Assembly: GCA_021204565.1 (NCBI GenBank)
Contig: JAJPZE010000121.1
Coordinates: 1 to 6,430, forward strand
Length of the DNA: 6,430 nt
Reading direction: 5' to 3'
Origin: Prevotella sp.
GTDB taxonomy: Bacteria; Bacteroidota; Bacteroidia; Bacteroidales; Bacteroidaceae
The notes below the pieces were generated by a model. The model was not told the origin of the DNA. It saw only the letters and a list, made by a program, of their open reading frames with translations, and made no database searches. Position 1 is the first letter of the stretch. Every line of letters begins with the position of its first letter. Positions 1-5,162 of the stretch are shown piece after piece. The position numbers and the translations under genes were made by a program.

Positions 1-432
1 GCACGTATAGAAGAGGTGAAGCACGCCAAGGAGGAGGGTATCGAGTTTATGACGCTCCACAACCCGATTGAGTATATATCGGACGAGAAGGGCGCCGTTC
101 GTCAGGTGCGGTTGCAAGTAATGCAACTTGGCGAGCCGGACGAATCGGGCCGCCGCCGTCCCGTACCTGTTGAGGGGCAGACCGTTACTCTCGATATTGA
201 CGAGGCGATTGTGGCGGTCGGCGTATCGCCTAACCCGATTTTGCCGCGCTCGGTCAGCGGGTTGGAGCTGGGGAGAAAGGATACGATTGTAGTGAACGAC
301 CGTATGCAATCATCCATCCCGACCCTATTCGCCGGGGGCGATATAGTGCGTGGCGGGGCAACCGTTATCCTCGCTATGGGCGACGGCAGACGTGCCGCCG
401 CATCGATTATCGACATGCTTACAAACAAATAA
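1..432 (+). CDS. gltA: NADPH-dependent glutamate synthase (GltA type), C-terminal part, 5' end outside window
   Basis: The open frame enters at base 1 and gives 143 residues before TAA. The GTG at 16 is an internal valine codon, because coding continues upstream of it (ARIEEV). The protein matches the C-terminal FAD/NAD(P)-binding half of the small-subunit-like, homotetrameric glutamate synthases. That family passes electrons from NADPH through flavin and Fe-S centres and is annotated as making glutamate from 2-oxoglutarate and glutamine in the cytoplasm. Visible family marks are the EAIVAVGVSPNP strand (bases 202-237) and the C-terminal flavin-binding run AGGDIVRGGATVILAMGDGR (bases 331-390), the classic GD motif that holds the FAD ribityl chain. 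The Fe-S and first Rossmann regions lie outside the window. Related flavoproteins include the sulfide dehydrogenase alpha subunit and the PreT subunit of dihydropyrimidine dehydrogenase; the visible part alone cannot fully exclude these. The next gene starts only 6 bases downstream, which suggests co-transcription. Confidence 0.92.
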   Translation, partial: ARIEEVKHAKEEGIEFMTLHNPIEYISDEKGAVRQVRLQVMQLGEPDESGRRRPVPVEGQTVTLDIDEAIVAVGVSPNPILPRSVSGLELGRKDTIVVNDRMQSSIPTLFAGGDIVRGGATVILAMGDGRRAAASIIDMLTNK

Positions 433-438
433 GAGCGC

Positions 439-1329
439 ATGTACAGAATTATAATTTGTGCGTTTCTCGCCTTGCTGACCGCGGGGCAAAGCTCTGCGCA
501 ATCACGAAAGGGAAAAGCCCCTGTCGTGAAGACGGACGAGGAGATACTCTACGAAGAGTTGCTCCCCGCGACGGCAAGAGTGATGTTCATCGACAGCCTC
601 GTGGCGGATAAGGACAGCTTCTTGTATTATATTCCCCTACCCTCTGACGCGGGGACTATTACACGCAGAGACGGGCTCGCAACATATGCGAATGAATTCG
701 ACGACACGCGCATCAGCGTTGCCGGCGACACGATTTCGGGGCAACATCTGTATATGTCGCGGCGCTACGGCAACGATTGGGAAACGCCGCGCGAGCTTAC
801 GGAGCTCGACAACGAAATGCCGGATTATCCGTTCCTTATGTCCGACGGCGTAACGCTGTATTTCTCCGCCGAAGGCGAGGGAACGGTCGGGGGTCGGGAC
901 ATCTTCCGCACGCTTTACAACGCCGACGAGCTTGAATTTTACGAGGCGACGAACGCGGGTTTGCCATTCAATTCCCCCGCTAATGAATATCTGCTCGCCA
1001 TAAGCGATACGGATAATTTAGGCTGGCTCGTAACCGACAGGAACCAAGAAGAGGGCAAGGTTTGCATCTACACGTTCGAGCCGCCCGCACAACGTGTTGC
1101 TTTCGACGAAGATACGCCCGAAGAGGACTTGAAGCGATATGCGGAGATTAATCAAATAAGCGATACGTGGGGCTTCGGCGACGCTAATGCGGCGAAGAAA
1201 CGGCAGTCGGAGCTTATCTCCCGTCTCGACACGCAAGAGGGGGACAGGGGTATAGAGTTCGTTGTTAACGACGACACGATATACACGTCCCTATCCGACT
1301 TCTCTTCCGACGACTCGCGCAGGCAGTAA
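439..1329 (+). CDS. Secreted PD40 (TolB-like beta-propeller) protein, probably truncated by a premature stop
   Basis: A 296-residue product starting MYRIIICAFLALL. Residues 1-20 look like a Sec signal peptide with cleavage after SSA, before QS, so the protein should be periplasmic or surface-exposed. Residues about 100-212 carry propeller-type repeats: HLYMSRRYGNDW (103-114), then a PD40-like blade YPFLMSDGVTLYFSAEGEG (130-148) followed by GGRDIF (151-156), and later NSPANEY (178-184) and GWLVTDR (195-201). PD40 proteins in Bacteroidota are usually envelope-associated and of unknown exact role; no enzyme motif is visible. The ATG lies 6 bases after the gltA stop and leads directly into the signal peptide, which supports this start. 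The TAA at 1327-1329 falls where homologues, as I recall them, run into a charged coiled coil, and that coiled coil continues in the same frame to 1530. The gene is therefore probably a nonsense-interrupted form of a protein of about 363 residues, although the truncated product keeps the whole propeller region. Confidence 0.8.
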   Translation: MYRIIICAFLALLTAGQSSAQSRKGKAPVVKTDEEILYEELLPATARVMFIDSLVADKDSFLYYIPLPSDAGTITRRDGLATYANEFDDTRISVAGDTISGQHLYMSRRYGNDWETPRELTELDNEMPDYPFLMSDGVTLYFSAEGEGTVGGRDIFRTLYNADELEFYEATNAGLPFNSPANEYLLAISDTDNLGWLVTDRNQEEGKVCIYTFEPPAQRVAFDEDTPEEDLKRYAEINQISDTWGFGDANAAKKRQSELISRLDTQEGDRGIEFVVNDDTIYTSLSDFSSDDSRRQ

Positions 1330-1530
1330 GCTAAAATACAAGAAGCGAGGGAAAAGCTGGCGAAGCTAAACGCCTTAACCGACTCTATGCGGGAGACATA
1401 TGCCGCCTCAAAGGGAACAAAACGCTACGAGGCGGGGCGTAAGGTAGCGGAGATGGAGAGCGAAACGGAGGCATTGGAGACGGAGATATTATCAGCCGAG
1501 AAGGCTCTGCGCAATAATGAAAACAAATAA
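1330..1530 (+). pseudogene. Severed coiled-coil C-terminus of the upstream PD40 protein
   Basis: Directly after the TAA at 1327-1329 the same reading frame stays open for 66 codons and ends at TAA 1528-1530, 14 bases before the next gene. The translation is rich in Glu, Lys, Arg and Ala, for example AKIQEAREKLAKLNALTD and later KVAEMESETEALETEI, with hydrophobic residues at heptad spacing typical of a coiled coil. It has no suitable start codon at its beginning; the first ATG is at 1387, well inside the helix. The preserved frame and coding character show this is the tail of the PD40 gene rather than a separate gene or intergenic DNA. One C-to-T, A-to-T or G-to-T change in a CAA, AAA or GAA codon would create the stop. 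A sequencing error is the main alternative. Confidence 0.78.
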
Positions 1531-1544
1531 ATAACTACACAGAT

Positions 1545-2414
1545 ATGAAGTATTTTCCCGAATCAGAGCTGCCGATAAACGACGACGGCAGCGCATTTCA
1601 CATACATCTGCGCCCGGAACAAGTGGCGGACAAACTGCTCCTCGTCGGCGATCCGGAGAGGGTAAACACCGTTGCGTCGCACTTCGACAGCCGGGAGTTA
1701 GAGGTACAAAGCCGTGAGTTTCATACCGTTACCGGCACGTATAAGGGCAAGCGGATAACCACTCTTTCGCACGGCATCGGTTGCGACAATATCGACATCG
1801 TAGTGAACGAGCTCGACGCATTAGCCAATATCGACTTCGCCACGCGCACGGAGAAACCGGCACACCGGACGCTGACGATGGTTCGCGTCGGCACATGCGG
1901 CGGACTGCAGCCGGAGACGCCGATCGGCACGTTTGTTGCGTCGGTGAAGAGCATCGGCTTCGACGGCTTGCTCAATTATTATGCCGGACGCAACGACGTA
2001 TGCGACCTCGCCCTCGAGCGTGAGTTCGTCCGGCACACCGCATGGAATCCGATTAAGGGCGCGCCCTACGTAGCTACGGCATGCCCCGAGCTGATAGAGC
2101 AAATCGCGGGAACGGATATGGTGCGGGGCATAACCATTGCTTGCGGCGGCTTTTACGGTCCGCAGGGACGGCAGTTACGCGCGCCAATCGAAGACCCGGA
2201 ACAGAATGCGAAGGTGGAGTCGTTCCGATACGGCGGGCTGAAAATAACCAACTTCGAGATGGAGAGCTCCGCCCTCGCCGGTCTCTCCGCACTGTTAGGA
2301 CATAGGGCGATGACTTGTTGTATGGTTGTAGCGAACAGATATTCGCAAGAGATGAACACCAACTACAAGACGCAAATAGATGACCTCATCACCCTCGTGC
2401 TCGACAGGTTGTAA
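1545..2414 (+). CDS. udp: Uridine phosphorylase / nucleoside phosphorylase family
   Basis: A full-length 289-residue protein of the PNP/UDP phosphorylase (NP-I) family. It should split uridine with phosphate into uracil and ribose 1-phosphate in the cytoplasm, for pyrimidine salvage. Visible family marks are GDPERV (35-40, phosphate site), HGIG (76-79), MVRVGTCGG (112-120, phosphate-binding Arg plus the base-site glycine loop), GPQGR (205-209, matching the Gln and Arg that recognise uracil in uridine phosphorylases), and NFEMESSAL (236-244, the ribose-binding Met-Glu pair). The Gln-Gly-Arg motif favours uridine over purine nucleosides. The protein is longer than the enterobacterial enzyme (about 253 residues) but of the length I recall for Bacteroidales homologues. 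The ATG begins MKYFPESELP, the usual N-terminus of that group. It follows the interrupted PD40 frame by 14 bases and precedes mnmE by 18, so it probably shares their transcript. Exact substrate range is inferred. Confidence 0.93.
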   Translation: MKYFPESELPINDDGSAFHIHLRPEQVADKLLLVGDPERVNTVASHFDSRELEVQSREFHTVTGTYKGKRITTLSHGIGCDNIDIVVNELDALANIDFATRTEKPAHRTLTMVRVGTCGGLQPETPIGTFVASVKSIGFDGLLNYYAGRNDVCDLALEREFVRHTAWNPIKGAPYVATACPELIEQIAGTDMVRGITIACGGFYGPQGRQLRAPIEDPEQNAKVESFRYGGLKITNFEMESSALAGLSALLGHRAMTCCMVVANRYSQEMNTNYKTQIDDLITLVLDRL

Positions 2415-2432
2415 GCGGCTTTACCCTGCATT

Positions 2433-3716
2433 ATGTCAACCATCTGCGCCGTCGCTACGGCTCCCGAAGGAGCGATAGGGATTGTCCGCACATCGGGTCC
2501 TGACGCGCTCGCGATTACCGATTGCATATTCAAAGGACGGACGAAGGCGGCTGACGCGCCGCCTTACACTATCCTTCACGGCGAGATTATTGACGGCTCG
2601 GAGACAGTTGACGACGTGCTGGTGTCGGTGTTTCGCGCGCCGCATTCATACACCGGCGAGGACGCGACAGAGATTTCGTGTCATGCCTCGCCTTATATTC
2701 TCGGGCGCGTCGTAACCCTCTTGACAGAGCACGGATGTACGCTCGCCGAACCCGGCGAGTTTACAAAGAGAGCGTTTCTTAACGGGAAAATGGATTTGAC
2801 GCAAGCCGAAGCCGTCGCCGACCTTATCGCCGCACAAAACGCCGCAAGCCATCGCGTTGCGCTCACGCAAATGAGGGGACAATACGGCACGAAGCTACGC
2901 GAGTTGCGCGACCGACTTACCCGCCTCGCCGCGTTGCTTACTCTCGAGCTCGACTTCTCCGAAGAAGACGTTGTGTTTGCCGACAGGGAAGAGCTTCTCC
3001 GCCTCGCCGTCGAGATATACGACGAAACGGGCAGACTCGCCTCTTCTTTCCGGCAAGGAAACGCGATAAAGAACGGGATAAGCGTCGCAATAGTGGGGCA
3101 AACGAACGTCGGGAAGAGCACTCTTCTCAACGCTCTGCTCGGCTGTGAGCGCGCCATAGTGTCCGACGAGCAGGGCACGACCCGCGATACACTCGAAGAA
3201 GTTATAACGATTAACAACGTCGCATTCCGCTTTATCGACACCGCCGGCATACGTTCGACCGACAATAAAGTGGAGAAGCTCGGCATCGAACGCACGCTCG
3301 ATGCCGCACGTAAAGCCGACATTATAATTCTCCTTACCGAGCCGGGAAAGACTTACCCCGACTTATGCACCAACGCCGAACAGACGGTTATACGGATTGT
3401 GAACAAAACCGACACATTCCAAGCGCTAAACAATATCGGCGTCGAAACGCTGCGCCGGCAACTCATCGACGCCGCCGGCAAATACACGGACAACACCGAC
3501 AGCATCCTCGTTACCAATATCCGCCACTTCGACGCCCTCACCCAAGCGCATAAGTGTATCGGGCTCGCAATAGAGACGATACGCGCTCACGCAACGACGG
3601 ACATCATCGCCGAAGAGCTCCGGCAGGCAACCGACAAACTCGACGAGATACTCGGGCAAATCACCTCAACCGATATCCTCAACCACATCTTCAGCCACTT
3701 TTGCATCGGCAAATAA
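2433..3716 (+). CDS. mnmE: tRNA uridine-5-carboxymethylaminomethyl modification GTPase MnmE
   Basis: With MnmG, MnmE installs the (carboxymethyl)aminomethyl group on wobble uridine 34 of certain tRNAs, using a folate one-carbon unit and GTP hydrolysis. The N-terminal folate-binding domain (about 1-118) shows TICAVATAPEGAIGIVR, SYTGEDATEISCH (72-84) and GEFTKRAFLNGKMDLTQAEA (108-127). A helical domain flanks the G domain, which has the P-loop GQTNVGKST (222-230), GTTRD (248-252), DTAG (269-272) and NKTD (324-327). The protein ends in the invariant FCIGK, whose Cys is characteristic of the family. At 427 residues it is shorter than the usual 450-465. The shortage sits mainly between NKTD and GVETLRRQL, where the strand carrying the G5 SAK-like motif should be and only TFQALNNI remains. 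All other key residues are present and the frame is open, so the gene is probably functional, with altered guanine-base contacts. Start chosen because MSTICAVATA is the family N-terminus. Confidence 0.95.
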   Translation: MSTICAVATAPEGAIGIVRTSGPDALAITDCIFKGRTKAADAPPYTILHGEIIDGSETVDDVLVSVFRAPHSYTGEDATEISCHASPYILGRVVTLLTEHGCTLAEPGEFTKRAFLNGKMDLTQAEAVADLIAAQNAASHRVALTQMRGQYGTKLRELRDRLTRLAALLTLELDFSEEDVVFADREELLRLAVEIYDETGRLASSFRQGNAIKNGISVAIVGQTNVGKSTLLNALLGCERAIVSDEQGTTRDTLEEVITINNVAFRFIDTAGIRSTDNKVEKLGIERTLDAARKADIIILLTEPGKTYPDLCTNAEQTVIRIVNKTDTFQALNNIGVETLRRQLIDAAGKYTDNTDSILVTNIRHFDALTQAHKCIGLAIETIRAHATTDIIAEELRQATDKLDEILGQITSTDILNHIFSHFCIGK

Positions 3717-3745
3717 CCATCCGGGCAAAAGGGCGGACAGTACGT
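3717..3745. other. Short convergent intergenic gap
   Basis: The plus-strand mnmE stop and the minus-strand lolA-like stop face each other across 29 bases. The only pairing noted is a weak TCCG/CGGA stem around a 10-base loop at about 3720-3737. There is no GC-rich hairpin followed by a T-run in either direction. The two transcripts therefore probably overlap at their 3' ends or are ended by Rho or by sites inside the opposite gene. Confidence 0.5.
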
Positions 3746-4384
3746 TTACATTACGGTTTGCGGGTCGAACACTTTGCCCGAGACGTTGGCGTTGAAGACA
3801 AAACCGGAGAAGTCGTACTGAGTGTAGTTCTCCCCGCGCTCGTTGATACGCACGGTCCGGAGCTCGCCGGCTTTAAGGTCGATTGTAACGACACAAGAGG
3901 TGTACATCATTCTCCGCTTCATCTTCGGGTCGGAGACTACGGGGGTGACGGTCAGCGTACAAGTGTTTCCTTGCGTATTCGCTTTCACGTCCGCCATCTT
4001 CGTGAGGTTGTTGAAGTCGCCGTTGGCAAGCAGGTTTCCCAACACGTCGCTTAATACTTCGAAGGGGTTGTTTCCCTTGCCGTTGGCTTTGGTTGTGCTT
4101 TGCTTGCCGGCACTAACCATAGTGAACGTATCGCCCGCCATAAGCAACATCTGTTTCGTATCCGTGAACACCATACTCACGCCGACCGTCTTCTTATAAT
4201 AGAGATGTCCGTTGCATACATCGTCTTTCGTCATCGCGGCGTTATGACGTGTTTGGCGTACGTCGGCAGTCAACGTATTCGCCGCCCTATATTTACTCGC
4301 CGCGCTGTTTATCTGAGTTTGTTGCGCATACGTCCCCGACGTAAAGAATAACGTAGCGAGGATTATTGTAAGGAGCCTTTTCAT
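3746..4384 (-). CDS. LolA-like outer-membrane lipid/lipoprotein carrier protein
   Basis: A 212-residue protein with a Sec signal peptide (MKRLLTIILATLFFTSGTYA, cleavage after residue 20, before QQ), so it should be periplasmic. The mature part fits the LolA fold family, a half-barrel that shields an acyl chain in the periplasm: an N-terminal helix, then ADVRQTRHNAAM (40-51), where family members have an F-x-Q-T-like motif, GHLYYKK (59-65), the alternating strands MVFTDTKQMLLMAGDTFTMV (71-90), a glycine/lysine-rich loop near 100-106, and C-terminal strands such as TCTLTVTPV (141-149). Similarity is by pattern and is weaker than for the other genes. It starts 18 bases after the FabG-like stop, on the same strand. 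LolA-like genes are regular members of aryl polyene and flexirubin clusters, where they are thought to help carry the lipid product outward. This suggests a specialised carrier rather than the housekeeping LolA. Confidence 0.78.
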   Translation of the reverse strand: MKRLLTIILATLFFTSGTYAQQTQINSAASKYRAANTLTADVRQTRHNAAMTKDDVCNGHLYYKKTVGVSMVFTDTKQMLLMAGDTFTMVSAGKQSTTKANGKGNNPFEVLSDVLGNLLANGDFNNLTKMADVKANTQGNTCTLTVTPVVSDPKMKRRMMYTSCVVTIDLKAGELRTVRINERGENYTQYDFSGFVFNANVSGKVFDPQTVM

Positions 4385-4402
4385 ATCAATCTATATATAT
4401 GT
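4385..4402 (-). promoter_or_regulatory. AT-rich translation start region of the lolA-like gene
   Basis: The 18-base spacer before the ATG at 4384 reads ACATATATATAGATTGAT on the minus strand. It has no Shine-Dalgarno sequence and is almost purely A and T. This fits Bacteroidota initiation, which relies on an unstructured A/U-rich leader instead of pairing with 16S rRNA. I see no convincing promoter in it, so expression probably comes from upstream in the operon. Confidence 0.35.
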
Positions 4403-5143
4403 TTAAGTATATAATCCCCCGTTAATCGAGATTACCTCGCCGGTGATGTACGCCGCTTCGGGCGAGGCAAGGAACGCGACCAACTCCGCCACCTCTTCGG
4501 GCTTTCCGAAGCGGCTCAGGGGAATAGCCTTTACGAGAGTTGTCTTGTCCAAACCGTCGGTCATATCGGTTTCGATAAACCCCGGCGCTACGGCATTGAC
4601 GGTTACTCTCTTGCGCGCCACCTCCAACGCCAGCGCCTTTGTGGCGGCAATCAGTCCGCCTTTCGCCGCGGAGTAGTTAGTTTGTCCGGGCAGTCCTTTC
4701 AATCCGCTGACGCTTGCGATGTTGATGATGCGCCCTTGTTTACGTATGAGCATAGGTTGGAGTACGGCTCCTGTAACGTTGTAAAAACCGCTCAATGTAG
4801 TGTTCACCACCACATTCCAATCCTCTTCGGGCATAAATGCCAGTATGTTGTCGCGCCGTATCCCCGCGTTATTCACCAGCACCTCTATGTACTCGTCAGG
4901 ATGGCTCGCCTCCCATGCCTCAATAGCTTTCGTTACCTGTTCGCGCCGGCTTACGTCGAACATCAACACGTCGCCGTCGCGTCCCTCAGCACGAACCAAG
5001 TCCAATGTCTTCTTCGCTTCGGCAGCGTTGCTCACATAATTGATAAGGATGTCATACCCCATCCGCGCCAACCTGACACTTACGGCACGCCCTATCCCCC
5101 GGCTGCCCCCGGTTACCAATGCATATCTCTTATTAGTTGTCAT
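4403..5143 (-). CDS. fabG: 3-oxoacyl-ACP reductase, FabG-type short-chain dehydrogenase
   Basis: A complete 246-residue classical short-chain dehydrogenase/reductase. It should reduce 3-oxoacyl-ACP to 3-hydroxyacyl-ACP with NADPH in the cytoplasm. The nucleotide-binding motif is TGGSRGIGR (11-19); D63 sits in the adenine-contact position; NNAG is at 91-94. The catalytic tetrad is complete: N114 (in VVNTTLSGFYNV), S144 (NIASVSGLKG), Y157 and K161 (YSAAKGG). VAPGFIETDM (185-194) and the C-terminal TGEVISINGGLYT are typical of FabG rather than of sugar or steroid dehydrogenases. It starts 19 bases after the FAD oxidoreductase stop and is followed by the LolA-like gene. That context suggests a ketoreductase dedicated to a polyene or aryl polyene pathway, as a paralogue of the housekeeping fatty-acid FabG. 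It could also serve ordinary fatty-acid synthesis; the sequence alone cannot separate these. The start is supported by MTTNKRYALVTGG, the normal distance to the Rossmann motif. Confidence 0.92.
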   Translation of the reverse strand: MTTNKRYALVTGGSRGIGRAVSVRLARMGYDILINYVSNAAEAKKTLDLVRAEGRDGDVLMFDVSRREQVTKAIEAWEASHPDEYIEVLVNNAGIRRDNILAFMPEEDWNVVVNTTLSGFYNVTGAVLQPMLIRKQGRIINIASVSGLKGLPGQTNYSAAKGGLIAATKALALEVARKRVTVNAVAPGFIETDMTDGLDKTTLVKAIPLSRFGKPEEVAELVAFLASPEAAYITGEVISINGGLYT

Positions 5144-5162
5144 ACATTATTGTATATAATGA
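5144..5162 (-). repeat. Perfect 6-bp inverted repeat in the oxidoreductase-fabG spacer
   Basis: Bases 5145-5150 (CATTAT) and 5156-5161 (ATAATG) are exact reverse complements around a 5-base loop, TGTAT, and fill nearly the whole 19-base spacer. The stem is all but one pair A-T, and no T-run follows, so it is not a standard terminator. The minus strand also carries an ATG at 5147-5145, overlapping the FabG start out of frame and reading four codons to TAA. Possible roles are a weak translation-tuning hairpin or chance in AT-rich DNA. Confidence 0.35.

Noticed and set aside
451..461. Bacteroides-type -7 promoter element (TAnnTTTG) near the start of the PD40 gene
   Set aside because: The bases TATAATTTG have the wrong spacing and lie inside the signal-peptide coding sequence.
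1327..1329. Programmed readthrough or reassignment of TAA as a sense codon
   Set aside because: All other gene ends in the window use TAA as the stop, and no recoding structure is evident after CAG TAA GCT.
1387..1530. Independent small gene starting at ATG 1387
   Set aside because: The coiled-coil coding character begins before this ATG, in frame with the PD40 gene right after its TAA, so it is better read as a severed tail.
2693..3322. 209-codon open frame on the minus strand opposite mnmE
   Set aside because: It is Ser/Arg-rich with no family motif and lies wholly opposite a gene with clear MnmE motifs; it is a codon-bias shadow.
3554..4054. 166-codon plus-strand frame spanning the mnmE end and the lolA-like gene
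   Set aside because: It is out of frame with mnmE, low in complexity (Arg/His/Asn-rich) at its start, and opposite a signal-peptide-bearing gene; no recognisable domain.
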